In this document: positions 44,601-54,107 of the stretch, one piece after another
Layout of the letters: each line of letters opens with the position of its first letter
Numbering within the stretch: the stretch's first letter is position 1
Source of the DNA: Desulfonatronum thioautotrophicum
Lineage (GTDB): Bacteria; Desulfobacterota; Desulfovibrionia; Desulfovibrionales; Desulfonatronaceae
Assembly: GCF_000934745.1 (NCBI RefSeq)
Contig: NZ_JYNO01000001.1
Span: forward strand, 806,001 to 870,000
DNA length: 64,000 nucleotides
Direction: 5' to 3'
Notes under the pieces: model-generated
What the model was told of the DNA's origin: nothing
The model's database searches: none
Seen by the model: the letters and a program-made list of their open reading frames with translations, nothing else
Program-made: the position numbers and the translations under genes

Positions 44601-46628
44601 ATGCGCGTATCCATCCTCGGCAAGTTGGTCGGTATCATTATCGTTGCGGTCGTTTTGACCAGCGGCGTCCTTTTTTTGACAACCAACCATTTCGTTAGCA
44701 AAGGGTTTGACGAAAAGGCCCTGGAGGAGCTGAACAACTTCAAGGGGGCCGTGGAAGCGCAGATTCAGGATCTGGAAACATTGCTGCAGAATGTGGGTTT
44801 TCTCATGGCCGGCAACTTCGAGGTTCAACACGCTCTGGACGACGGCAATACCGCGTTCCTGCAACGGTACGCCCAGGAGGTCATGCGCCAAACAGGCGTG
44901 GAGTTTATCACTCTTTCCGACAGAGACGGCAATGTCGTCGCCCGAGGTCACTCGGAGCAGTATGGCGACAGCGTCATGAACCAGCTCAATGTGCAGCGAG
45001 CCTTGCGTGGCGAAGCGACAGTGGGCATTGAGTCCGGAACGGTGATCAAATTTTCCCTGCGCGCGGGATACCCGGTCAAAATGGGCGGTCGGGTCATTGG
45101 GGCCATTACCCCTGGTCTTGATTTGGGGTCCTTCGCCTTTGTGGACGACGTGAAGCGGCGTTTTGGAGTGGAGGCCACGGTTTTCGAGGGAGACACCCGG
45201 CTGGCCACGACCATCATGCGCGACGGCCAGCGGGTTGTGGGGACGAGGATGGACAACCCCGCCGTTCTTGCCACAGTCATCCAACAGCGACAGGTTTTTT
45301 TCGACCGCAACCGTATTCTGGGTCGCAACTACGACACCGCCTATTGGCCGCTGGTCAATGCCGCCGGAAATGTCGGCGGCATGTTCTTCATCGGCATTCC
45401 CCGTGATGTTGTCGAGGAGGCGCAAAGCAGCATCCTGATGTCCATTCTTGTCGTCAGTCTGATCGTTGGAACTGTCATGATCGCCATGGGCATTCTTTTC
45501 GCCCGGACGATCTCTCGCCCCATTGCCCGCACCACGAATTTCGCGTCCCAGATCGCCCAGGGAAATCTGGACGAAGAATTGGTGGTGACAAACAAGGATG
45601 AGATCGGGACGTTGGCCCAAGCCTTGAAGACCATGGTGGCCAACTTGAAAGCCAAGATTCAAGAGGCCGACGACAAGGCCGAGGAAGCCGATCGCAAGGC
45701 CCATGAATGCAATCTGGCCACCCAAGAGGCCGAGGAAGCCAAACGCCAGGCCGAACAGGCCAAGCGGGACGGCATGCTGCAGGCTGCGGGACAGATTGAG
45801 GGTGTGGTGGAACAGATGACCTCGGCCTCGGAGCAGTTGGCCGCCCAGGTGGAGCAGGCCAGTCGCGGCTCCGAGGAACAGCGCGCCCGGACCGGTGAGA
45901 CGGCTACGGCCATGGAGGAAATGAACGCCACGGTGCTGGAAGTGGCCAGGAACGCCTCCCAGGCCGCCGAGGCATCGGATCAGGCCCGAACAAAGGCGGA
46001 GGATGGTGCGAAAGTCGTCAGCGCATCGGTGGAGGCCATCAATACCGTTCAGCAGCAGGCCGCGAAGATGAAAGAGAATCTTAATGATCTTGGGCGTCAA
46101 GCTGAGCAGATCGGCCGGATTATGACCGTAATCGAGGACATCGCCGACCAGACCAATTTGTTGGCTTTGAATGCGGCCATCGAGGCGGCCCGGGCAGGGG
46201 ATGCCGGGCGGGGGTTTGCCGTGGTGGCCGATGAGGTGCGCAAACTCGCGGAAAAGACCATGAACGCCACCAAGGAAGTGGGCGAGGCCATCTCCGCGAT
46301 TCAACAGGGCACCAGGACCAATATCGAGGGCATGGACCGGGCCGTGGGATCCATTGGCGAGGCGACGAAGCTTGCCGACCAGTCCGGTCAGGCCTTGCGC
46401 GAAATCCTGACCCTGGCTGAACAGGCCGCGGATCAGGTCCGCTCCATTGCCACGGCTGCGGAGGAGCAGTCCGCCACCAGCGAGGAGATCAATCGCGGGG
46501 TGGAAGACATCAACCGGATTGCCTCGGAGACCAGCGAGGTCATGAACCAGTCCGCCCAGGCCATTTCCGAGTTGGCCAGGCAGGCCCAGGATCTGCAGAA
46601 TCTTGTCCAGGATCTGAAAAACGTCTAG
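44601..46628 (+). CDS. Methyl-accepting chemotaxis protein with Cache-type sensor
   Basis: A 675-residue chemoreceptor. TM1 is at about 7-28, followed by a periplasmic ligand domain of about 245 residues with a Cache-like layout. TM2 (about 279-301) leads to a HAMP domain and a long cytoplasmic coiled coil. The signalling hairpin tip [23 protein letters not shown] is intact. The ATG at 44601 has GGGAGG at 8 bases, although the frame is open from 44487. The cheW gene follows 76 bases downstream, so they form a receptor-coupling pair. Ligand unknown. Confidence 0.92.
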   Translation: MRVSILGKLVGIIIVAVVLTSGVLFLTTNHFVSKGFDEKALEELNNFKGAVEAQIQDLETLLQNVGFLMAGNFEVQHALDDGNTAFLQRYAQEVMRQTGVEFITLSDRDGNVVARGHSEQYGDSVMNQLNVQRALRGEATVGIESGTVIKFSLRAGYPVKMGGRVIGAITPGLDLGSFAFVDDVKRRFGVEATVFEGDTRLATTIMRDGQRVVGTRMDNPAVLATVIQQRQVFFDRNRILGRNYDTAYWPLVNAAGNVGGMFFIGIPRDVVEEAQSSILMSILVVSLIVGTVMIAMGILFARTISRPIARTTNFASQIAQGNLDEELVVTNKDEIGTLAQALKTMVANLKAKIQEADDKAEEADRKAHECNLATQEAEEAKRQAEQAKRDGMLQAAGQIEGVVEQMTSASEQLAAQVEQASRGSEEQRARTGETATAMEEMNATVLEVARNASQAAEASDQARTKAEDGAKVVSASVEAINTVQQQAAKMKENLNDLGRQAEQIGRIMTVIEDIADQTNLLALNAAIEAARAGDAGRGFAVVADEVRKLAEKTMNATKEVGEAISAIQQGTRTNIEGMDRAVGSIGEATKLADQSGQALREILTLAEQAADQVRSIATAAEEQSATSEEINRGVEDINRIASETSEVMNQSAQAISELARQAQDLQNLVQDLKNV

Positions 46629-46704
46629 GTGTTGCCGGTTCGCATAGCTGATGGTAAAGAACAGTCCCGGTCACAAGCCTTTTACCGCTTCTGGAGAGAT
46701 CGCC

Positions 46705-47187
46705 ATGCAAGAACAGTATACCCGGCAGGAAAAAGACAGCGCCCTGCTTCAGCTGGTCACCTTTCATATCGGCGACGAAGAATTTGGCGTGGAGATTCTC
46801 AAGGTCCAGGAAATCATCCGGATGATGGGCATCACCCGGGTACCCAAGGCTCCGGATTTTGTTGAAGGCGTGATCAATCTGCGGGGCAAGGTCATCCCGA
46901 TTATTGATCTACGCAAGCGCTTCGGTATGGCCGCCCAGGAGCACAGCAAGCATACCCGGATCATTGTCATCGAGATCAGCAAGGTCATTGTTGGTTTTGT
47001 CGTTGATTCGGTCTCAGAGGTGCTGCGCATTCCGGCTAATACCGTGGAGCCACCACCGCCAATAATCTCCGGGATCGAGTCCGAGTATATCAGCGGCGTC
47101 GGCAAGCTGGCTGATCGCCTGCTGATTCTGCTGGACCTGGATCGGCTTCTGAGCAAAGGCGAGCAGAACATGCTCACCGGGCTCTAA
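46705..47187 (+). CDS. cheW: Chemotaxis coupling protein CheW
   Basis: A 160-residue scaffold that links receptors to CheA. It has the CheW beta-barrel pattern: QLVTFHIGDEEFGVEI near 14-29, EIIRMMGITRVPKAPDFVEGVINLRGKVIP and VDSVSEVLRIPA. The start at 46705 has GGAGAG about 6 bases upstream. It lies between a chemoreceptor gene and a strong terminator, with no cheA nearby, so the kinase must come from elsewhere. Confidence 0.95.
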   Translation: MQEQYTRQEKDSALLQLVTFHIGDEEFGVEILKVQEIIRMMGITRVPKAPDFVEGVINLRGKVIPIIDLRKRFGMAAQEHSKHTRIIVIEISKVIVGFVVDSVSEVLRIPANTVEPPPPIISGIESEYISGVGKLADRLLILLDLDRLLSKGEQNMLTGL

Positions 47188-47230
47188 AGTACTCTTGTCT
47201 TTTTATTCAACCATTCTTCCTCCCTCCCCG

Positions 47231-47268
47231 ACGCCCCGAGGCCGTGGTTTGGTCTCGGGGCGTTTTTT
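47231..47268 (+). terminator. Intrinsic terminator after cheW
   Basis: A 10-bp stem ACGCCCCGAG/CTCGGGGCGT with a 13-base loop is followed by six T. It separates cheW from hypF. Confidence 0.9.
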
Positions 47269-47333
47269 GCCCGCTTGCTGGTTTTGATCATGTTCATTCG
47301 GCATCAGCCCGAGCGCTGTTTTGGTCCCTGCCC

Positions 47334-49700
47334 ATGGCTCCCATGATTCGTCAGCGTCTTGTGGTGACCGGTCAGGTCCAGGGTGTGGGGTTCCGTCCCA
47401 CGGTCTACAAGCTCGCGCACCAATCCGGGCTGACTGGATTGGTGCGCAATGCTCCCGAAGGCGTGATCATCGAAGTCCAGGGACCGGACCTCCCCATCTC
47501 CTCGGAACCTCCTGTCCGCGACTTTGCCCAACAACTCCGTGATGCTCTTCCGCCGCTTGCGCGCATTACCGGACTCGAGGTGCACGAGATTACTCCCCTT
47601 GCGGGAGAATCGTCCTTTCAGATCCAGCAAAGCACGACCGGCGAGGGCCATCAGGTGCTGATCAGTCCGGACACGGCCACCTGCGAGGACTGTTTGCGGG
47701 AATTATCTGACCCGCTAGACCGCCGTTATCGCTATCCGTTCATCAATTGCACCAATTGCGGGCCGCGGCTGACCATTACCCGGAGCATTCCCTACGACCG
47801 GCCCATGACCTCCATGGCCTGTTTTGCGCAATGCCCGGACTGTCTGCGGGAGTATGAAGATCCGCTGGATCGCCGGTTTCATGCCCAGCCGAACTGCTGT
47901 CCTGTTTGCGGCCCACGGGTCTGGCTGGCATCTCCCCTGGGGGAGCAGCACGCTGTCGGGGACGAGGCCGTGGACCGGGCGGCAAAGGCCCTGGCCTCGG
48001 GTCGCATCCTGGCCGTGAAAGGGCTGGGCGGATTTCATCTGGTATGCGACGCGGGCAGCGACGCGGCCGTGGCCGAGCTGCGACGGCGCAAACATCGCTG
48101 GGAAAAGCCCCTGGCCGTGATGGCTCCGGACCTGGACATCGCGCTTCAGGTGGTGGATGTGACCGCCGCCGAGCGGGAGTTGCTGCTGTCTGCGCAGCGG
48201 CCCATCGTGTTGCTGCCAAAACTTATGAGGCATTGTGCCTCCACGCCAAGTCTGTCGATCCTGCTCGCGCCGGACACGGACTACCTGGGCCTGATGCTGC
48301 CCTACACGCCGTTGCACCATGTCCTTCTGGGTGCATTCCGGGGTGCCGTGGGCCCAGATCAATTGCCGATTCTGGTCATGACCTCCGGCAACCTGAGTAG
48401 CGAACCCATTGCCCTGGGTAATCGTGAAGCCTTGGAACGGCTCGCGCCCCTGGTCGACCTGTTTCTGTTCCATGACCGGGACATACTGGTGCGTTGTGAC
48501 GACTCGGTCCTGCGCCTGAATCGGGGAACCGGACAGGCGGAATCATTTCGTCGCGCCAGGGGCTACACCCCGACACCGATTTTTCTGAGCCGAAGCGGGC
48601 CATGCGTTCTGGGCCTGGGGCCGGAGCTCAAGACAACAGTATGCCTGACAAAAGGAGATCAGGCTTTTGTCAGCCAACACGTGGGGGATCTGACCAACCT
48701 GGAAACATTCGCCTTTTACCAGGACACCATCCGTCACCAGCAGTCCATTTTGCGGGTGAAGCCCGAGCTGGTGGTGGCGGACCTGCATCCGGACTATCTG
48801 AGCACCGGGTATGGCAAAGAGCTGGGCGAGCAAGAGACAGTGCCACTGGTGCACGTCCAGCACCACATGGCCCATATCCTCTCGGTCCTGGCCGAAAACC
48901 GGCATGAGCAGCCAAGCCTTGGACTGGCCTTGGATGGTGCCGGCCTGGGCACGGACCGGACCATCTGGGGCGGGGAGGTTCTTTTGGTGGATCCACGGAA
49001 TGGGGAGTGCAGCCGCACCGGCCATTTCACGCCTGTGGCCCAGCCCGGTGGCGAGGCCGCGGCTCGGGAACCCTGGCGTATGGCCAGGAGCTATCTATGG
49101 AGCATCGGAGTCACGGCCCCTGGTAATCGTCCTTGGCCCTGGATGGAGGAGCACGCCCAGGCCGACGCCTTTGTCGGCACCATGCTCCAAAAAGAGATCA
49201 ATTGCCCGACGACCACCAGTTGCGGACGCCTGTTCGACGCCGTGGCCGGTCTGCTGGGCCTGAAGCACGTCATGGCCTATGAAGGGCAGGCCGCGATCAT
49301 TCTGGAACGGATTCAAGGCCACGACGACCTGTCCGTGCCCTATGCCTGCCCTGTCCTGGCCAACCATGACCCGGTGCAATTGGACACTCTGCTGCTGTTT
49401 CGCCAGGTCCATGCGGACTGGGAGGCCGGTGCGCCGACTGGGTCGATCAGCCGTCGTTTTCACCTGGGCCTGATCCAGGGCCTGGCCGAGCTGGCTGTCC
49501 TGCTGGCCCGGCGAGCCGGCACGCGGACCGTGGGCCTGAGCGGCGGAGTGATGCAGAACGCCACCCTGAGTACGCTGCTCCCCCGAGCCCTGTCCCAACG
49601 CGGCCTGACTCCTCTGGTCCATGTCCACCTCCCCCCCAATGACGCCTGTATCTCCCTGGGTCAGGCAATTTACGGCAAAATCCTGCACCAACGGGACTGA
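47334..49700 (+). CDS. hypF: Carbamoyltransferase HypF (hydrogenase maturation)
   Basis: A 788-residue protein that makes the carbamoyl group used for the CN ligands of NiFe hydrogenases. Order: an acylphosphatase domain (about 1-90, GQVQGVGFRPTVYKLA), two zinc fingers (CEDCLREL..CTNCGPR, then CPDCLREY..CCPVCGP), a YrdC domain (KGLGGFHLVCDA), and a Kae1-like carbamoyltransferase domain (HHMAHILSVLAEN, GLSGGVMQNATL). The frame is open from 47244; the domain starts right after ATG 47334 (a second ATG lies 3 codons on). It implies NiFe or NiFeSe hydrogenase elsewhere in the genome. Confidence 0.95.
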   Translation: MAPMIRQRLVVTGQVQGVGFRPTVYKLAHQSGLTGLVRNAPEGVIIEVQGPDLPISSEPPVRDFAQQLRDALPPLARITGLEVHEITPLAGESSFQIQQSTTGEGHQVLISPDTATCEDCLRELSDPLDRRYRYPFINCTNCGPRLTITRSIPYDRPMTSMACFAQCPDCLREYEDPLDRRFHAQPNCCPVCGPRVWLASPLGEQHAVGDEAVDRAAKALASGRILAVKGLGGFHLVCDAGSDAAVAELRRRKHRWEKPLAVMAPDLDIALQVVDVTAAERELLLSAQRPIVLLPKLMRHCASTPSLSILLAPDTDYLGLMLPYTPLHHVLLGAFRGAVGPDQLPILVMTSGNLSSEPIALGNREALERLAPLVDLFLFHDRDILVRCDDSVLRLNRGTGQAESFRRARGYTPTPIFLSRSGPCVLGLGPELKTTVCLTKGDQAFVSQHVGDLTNLETFAFYQDTIRHQQSILRVKPELVVADLHPDYLSTGYGKELGEQETVPLVHVQHHMAHILSVLAENRHEQPSLGLALDGAGLGTDRTIWGGEVLLVDPRNGECSRTGHFTPVAQPGGEAAAREPWRMARSYLWSIGVTAPGNRPWPWMEEHAQADAFVGTMLQKEINCPTTTSCGRLFDAVAGLLGLKHVMAYEGQAAIILERIQGHDDLSVPYACPVLANHDPVQLDTLLLFRQVHADWEAGAPTGSISRRFHLGLIQGLAELAVLLARRAGTRTVGLSGGVMQNATLSTLLPRALSQRGLTPLVHVHLPPNDACISLGQAIYGKILHQRD

Positions 49701-49838
49701 TATGGATGATCCTCGCTCATGCCGCGCAGTATGCTGCCCATGAAAAATCCACCCATGAAAAATCCGCCTTGTCTTTCCAAGGCGTCTTGGCTAGCATCCA
49801 TTCTTTTTCGCCTTTTTCCTTTTTCGAGTTGATAGCTT

Positions 49839-52800
49839 ATGACGCAGCGCGGCCCACATCTCTCCGTTCCCCATATTCGTCTTTTGCCCCGTGTCTTCAA
49901 TCTGACCCAAGACCAGGTTGAGTCCTGGCCGGAAACCGTTCGGACATTGGCCGTGGACTTGGCCGCCGAATTATTCCTGCTTCGCTACAATCCCTTCATC
50001 CCCCAGGAGATGGTTCGCAAAAGCGTGGACAATCAACTGGCGGTCATCATTCCTTCCCTGGCTCCGGAATATGCCTCGGCACTGCAAGAGGCCGTGGCGT
50101 ATTTTTGGCAAGACTATGAAGCCGAACAACGGTTCAAGGACAGCGTGGTCCAACGGCTTCGACAATGTCTGCCGGAAGAGTGCATCAACAACCAGCCCAA
50201 TGCCCTGGTGGAGTGCTCCACCGATGCCACGGACTTGCGTCTGGAACTGCCCATTCTGGTTCTGGCCCCGGAGAATACCGAGCAGGTGCAGTGCATTCTG
50301 CAACTGGCCAACGAGTTGGAGTTCAGTCTCGTGCCCCGCGGCGGCGGCTCCGGACTGACCGGGGGGGCCATCCCCGCGGGACGACGGACCGCGATTCTCA
50401 GCCTGAGCCGAATGAAGTCCGTCCTGGACATTGATGTTCAGGCCCAGATGCTCTGTGCCCAGAGCGGGATGATCACCCTGAACGCGATCCAGGCCGCGGC
50501 GGCCAAGGGCTTGCTGTTCACCGTGGACCCGGCGTCCAAGGCGGCGTCGTCTCTTGGCGGAAATATTTCCGAGAATGCCGGGGGGCCCTTCGCCTTTGAA
50601 TACGGAACCACTCTGGACAACATTTTAAGCTACGTGCTGGTCCTGCCCAGCGGAGAGCGGATCGAGGTCCGTCGCAAGGATCATCCTCGCCATAAGATTC
50701 TGGCTGATGAAGACGCGATCTTTGAAGTTCTGGATGATCAGGGCCAGGTCACGGAAACCATTGTTCTGCACGGCAGCGATATTCGGGGCGCGGATCTGGG
50801 CAAGGACGTTTCCAACAAGTATCTTGGCGGACTGCCGGGCATCCAGAAGGAGGGTGTGGACGGAGTCATCACGGAGGCCTGCTTCACGCTGCATCCCAGA
50901 CCGGCCCACACCCGGACGCTCTGTCTGGAATTTTATGGTCGGAGCATGCATCCGGCCATGCTGGTGATCAACGACCTGGTGGGCATGCGTGATACCATCC
51001 GAAAACAGGGCGACCTGGTGAAGATGTCGGCCTTGGAGGAGTTCGGGCCGAAATACGTCCAGGCCATTGAATATCAAAAGAAATCCATTCATTACGAGGG
51101 CGACCCGATCTCGGTGCTGCTCATCCAGATGGACTCCGATGACGAGTCTGCCCTGGACGGGGCCGTGGGCATGGTGGTGGACATTGTCGGACCCTACGAG
51201 AACGTGGAGGTCTTCACCGCCAGAGATGCCCGGCAGGCCGAAGTGTTCTGGGAGGACCGGCATCGCCTGAGTGCCATCACCCGACGGACAAGTGGATTCA
51301 AAATCAACGAGGACATCGTCATCCCCTTGAAGGTGATCCCGGAATTCTCCGACTTTCTGGAGCAACTCAACCTGCGGTACTTGGCCAAGGCCTATCGCAA
51401 GGCGCTGCATGAAGTCGGCAGTCTGGAAGGGCTTCCGGACAGCGACGAGTTCGTGGAAATGGAGTTGGACTACTGTGCCCGGATTCTGCGCGGCGAGATC
51501 ACGGCCAAGGAGCTCTCCGACCAGGAGTTCGAGATCCAGACCCAGTTCTTTTTCCAGGATCTGCGCAACCGCTATCCGCGTCAGCAGCCCCAGTTGGACA
51601 CCATCCTTTCCCGGATGCGGAACACCCGAGTCATCGTGGCCAACCATATGCATGCCGGAGACGGCAACTGTCACGTGAACATCCCGGTGAATTCCAATGA
51701 CGCGAGCATGCTGCATCAGGCCGAGGAAGCGGCCGGGGAGGTGTTCAAAAAGGTTCTGGAACTGAAAGGGGCGGTTTCCGGGGAGCACGGTATCGGCATC
51801 ACCAAGATCGCCTTCCTGCCTGAGGAAAAGATCAAGGCCCTGAGAGACTACAAGTTCCGGGTGGACCCCAAGAATATTATCAATCCCGGCAAGCTGACCC
51901 AGCGAGAGCAGCCGTTTCAGCCCTTTACCTTTTCGTTCAACCGCCTGATTCAGGACTTGTCCCAGAGCGGCTTGCCAGAGCGGGCACGGCTGATCAAATT
52001 GTTGACCAACATCCAGACGTGCTCCCGATGCGGCAAATGCAAACAGGTCTGCCCCATGTATCTCCCGGAGAAGGGGTTGCTGTTTCACCCCCGAAACAAG
52101 AACATCAGCATGGGGGCGATGATCGAGGCTGTTTTCTACACCCAACTGCAGTCCGGGCAGCCGGATCAGCGCCTGCTCAAGGCGTTGGGCAAGCTGATGG
52201 AGCATTGCACCGGTTGCGGCAAATGCATGTCCGCCTGTCCGGTAAAGATCAACACACCGGACGTGATTCTGGATCTTCGCGGCTATCTCAAGGGGAAGGG
52301 CGCGGATGGACATCCGTTCAAGAACCGGATTCTGGACTACCTGGCCAAGGATCCGGCGTCTCGTCTGCCTCGGGCCGCAAAATTTCTGGCCGTGGCCCAG
52401 GGCATTCAAAATACGGCCGTGGGGCTGATTCCATCCAGGTGGCGGCAACGGGCGGAAAATCCCCTTTTCCAGGGACGAGGGCCGGCCATGGAAATGAAGA
52501 ATCTGGCCGAAACCCTGGACTTGGGCAAGGGAGGGGTTTTTCTTCCCGCGGGCAATGGTCGTTCCGTCCAGGCCAAGGAGACGGTCCTCTACTTTCCCGG
52601 ATGCGGAGCCGGACTGTTTTTCCGCTCCATCGGCGTGGCCACCGTTTCCCTGCTCCTGGACGCGGACTGCCAGGTACTCCTTCCGGAAACCCATCTCTGT
52701 TGCGGCTATCCGCTTCTGGCCGGGGGCGGGGAGCTGGCTTTCGGAGCCAACCGGGAACGGAACATTGCCGCGTTGACCCGCCTGCTGAACAAGGCAAGGG

Positions 52801-53411
52801 CGCAGGGTTTCACGGTTTCCCATGTGATTACGGCCTGCGGGTCCTGCCGTGAAGGTTTGCGGGAGTATAGCCTGGCATCGTCCTCCGGTCCGGTGCTTGA
52901 GCACCAGGATGCGCTACAGTTTCTGCTCCAGCGTCTCGGCCAGAAGCATGGCCCGCGATTGACCCGACAGGCGGAATCCCTGGCAGATGTTCGAGAAGTG
53001 CTCTATCATGCCGCATGTCACAGTGAATGGTCTGGGGTGGACGGAGTCAAGGCAGCCAGGATTTACGCTGAATCCCTGGGTAAACTTCTCGGCGTGACGG
53101 TGCGCGTCAGCCCGCACTGTTGCGGCGAGAGCGGCCTGGGAGCCATGACCTCTCCAGCCATCTATAATAAATTGCGCCGGCGGAAGATCGATCAGTTACG
53201 CACGGACATTGCTCAGGTGGATTCACCCGAGCCGATCCTCGTCGGATGCCCGTCCTGCCGCATCGGACTGACCAGGTGCCTGAACGAACTGGGTAAGCCT
53301 CGAGAGGTTCGGCACACCGTCGAATATCTTGCCTCCCTGCTCGGTGGCCCGGACTGGGAAAAGAACGCCGTGAAGCGCATTGTTCAGGCCCGGTTTGTTC
53401 CGGAGCGGTGA
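49839..53411 (+). CDS. Fused FAD-linked oxidase and iron-sulfur (GlcD-GlcF-like) oxidoreductase
   Basis: A 1190-residue fusion. The N-terminal half is a GlcD/LdhD-type FAD protein (RGGGSGLTGGAIPAGRR near 167-183, HAGDGNCHVNIPVN near 605-618). It is followed by a ferredoxin part with two 4Fe-4S motifs, CSRCGKCKQVCP (from residue 728) and CTGCGKCMSACP (from residue 790). Two CCG domains finish it (CCGYPLL near 954, CCGESG near 1094). Such proteins oxidise D-lactate or glycolate and pass electrons to menaquinone or other FeS carriers. Lactate oxidation would suit a sulfate reducer, but the substrate is inferred. It is followed closely by a DUF433 gene. Confidence 0.9.
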   Translation: MTQRGPHLSVPHIRLLPRVFNLTQDQVESWPETVRTLAVDLAAELFLLRYNPFIPQEMVRKSVDNQLAVIIPSLAPEYASALQEAVAYFWQDYEAEQRFKDSVVQRLRQCLPEECINNQPNALVECSTDATDLRLELPILVLAPENTEQVQCILQLANELEFSLVPRGGGSGLTGGAIPAGRRTAILSLSRMKSVLDIDVQAQMLCAQSGMITLNAIQAAAAKGLLFTVDPASKAASSLGGNISENAGGPFAFEYGTTLDNILSYVLVLPSGERIEVRRKDHPRHKILADEDAIFEVLDDQGQVTETIVLHGSDIRGADLGKDVSNKYLGGLPGIQKEGVDGVITEACFTLHPRPAHTRTLCLEFYGRSMHPAMLVINDLVGMRDTIRKQGDLVKMSALEEFGPKYVQAIEYQKKSIHYEGDPISVLLIQMDSDDESALDGAVGMVVDIVGPYENVEVFTARDARQAEVFWEDRHRLSAITRRTSGFKINEDIVIPLKVIPEFSDFLEQLNLRYLAKAYRKALHEVGSLEGLPDSDEFVEMELDYCARILRGEITAKELSDQEFEIQTQFFFQDLRNRYPRQQPQLDTILSRMRNTRVIVANHMHAGDGNCHVNIPVNSNDASMLHQAEEAAGEVFKKVLELKGAVSGEHGIGITKIAFLPEEKIKALRDYKFRVDPKNIINPGKLTQREQPFQPFTFSFNRLIQDLSQSGLPERARLIKLLTNIQTCSRCGKCKQVCPMYLPEKGLLFHPRNKNISMGAMIEAVFYTQLQSGQPDQRLLKALGKLMEHCTGCGKCMSACPVKINTPDVILDLRGYLKGKGADGHPFKNRILDYLAKDPASRLPRAAKFLAVAQGIQNTAVGLIPSRWRQRAENPLFQGRGPAMEMKNLAETLDLGKGGVFLPAGNGRSVQAKETVLYFPGCGAGLFFRSIGVATVSLLLDADCQVLLPETHLCCGYPLLAGGGELAFGANRERNIAALTRLLNKARAQGFTVSHVITACGSCREGLREYSLASSSGPVLEHQDALQFLLQRLGQKHGPRLTRQAESLADVREVLYHAACHSEWSGVDGVKAARIYAESLGKLLGVTVRVSPHCCGESGLGAMTSPAIYNKLRRRKIDQLRTDIAQVDSPEPILVGCPSCRIGLTRCLNELGKPREVRHTVEYLASLLGGPDWEKNAVKRIVQARFVPER

Positions 53412-53437
53412 TGCTTCATTGCAAGGAGGTGGACAAT

Positions 53438-53722
53438 ATGAGCACGCAAAGCATTCTTTCCAGAATAACTGCAACACCCGAGATATTTTGCGGCAAGCCG
53501 ATCATCCGCGGCATGCGCATTTCCGTCGAGTCGATCCTGAGCCTTCTGGCTCAAGGGGCTTCGAAGGAGGAACTGCTTGAAGACTATCCGGAACTTGAAC
53601 AGGAAGATATTCTGGCCTGTATCGCCTATGCCCACGCAATCATAGCTCACGACTCCATCGATAGCCTTGTCGTGCACACCTCTTCACAACAAAAATGGAC
53701 GACCGGTGAAGTTTCTTGTTGA
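53438..53722 (+). CDS. DUF433 family protein, probable antitoxin
   Basis: A 94-residue helix-turn-helix-type protein. It has the DUF433 core: TPEIFCGKPIIRGMRISVESIL (trimmed: GKPIIRGMRISV at about 22-33) and DYPELEQEDILACIAYA. A strong AAGGAGG lies upstream of the ATG at 53438. DUF433 proteins are commonly encoded with a DUF5615 PIN-like partner. Here that partner overlaps the 3' end by about 17 bases but is frameshifted. Probably a toxin-antitoxin pair; activity is not shown. Confidence 0.82.
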   Translation: MSTQSILSRITATPEIFCGKPIIRGMRISVESILSLLAQGASKEELLEDYPELEQEDILACIAYAHAIIAHDSIDSLVVHTSSQQKWTTGEVSC

Positions 53723-54046
53723 TCGCTGTGCGGGACGGAAGCTGGCAAAATGGTTGCAAAGCGAGGGTATGATACAATTTCCGTAGCCTCCTTGGGGCCT
53801 GATCCAGGAGACTTGGTCTTGTTGCAACGAGCTGCAGCTGAAGAAAGGATTTTGGTAACTCTTGATTCCGACTTTGGGAGGCTTGTTTATGTCTCGGGCG
53901 AGATGCATCATGGCGTTGTACGCCTTCCTGACGTAAGAAGCGAGATGAGGATAGAAATCATGCGTACGTTGATCCTTCGACATCAAGAGCATTTATTAAA
54001 AGGCGCCATTATCACCGTCAGGGGAGAACGTGTCAGAATATCTTAG
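53706..54046 (+). pseudogene. Frameshifted DUF5615 PIN-like gene
   Basis: A GTG at 53706, inside the DUF433 3' end, opens KFLVDRCAGRKLAKWLQSEG, the usual DUF5615 N-terminus with its first acidic residue (FLVD). At about 53768 one base is missing: the expected continuation YDTISVASLGPDPGDLV lies in the next frame, which runs to TAA at 54044-54046 and includes the second acidic motif VTLDSDFGRL. A restored frame would give about 113 residues. Either the gene is dead or the assembly has a 1-base error. A shorter protein could start at ATG 53750 but would lack the catalytic N-terminus. Confidence 0.75.
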
Positions 54047-54107
54047 GTATTTTACTTCCTGAGATCGATACTCAGGTTCACACTCAGCAAGAGGAGTTCT
54101 ACTCGTC

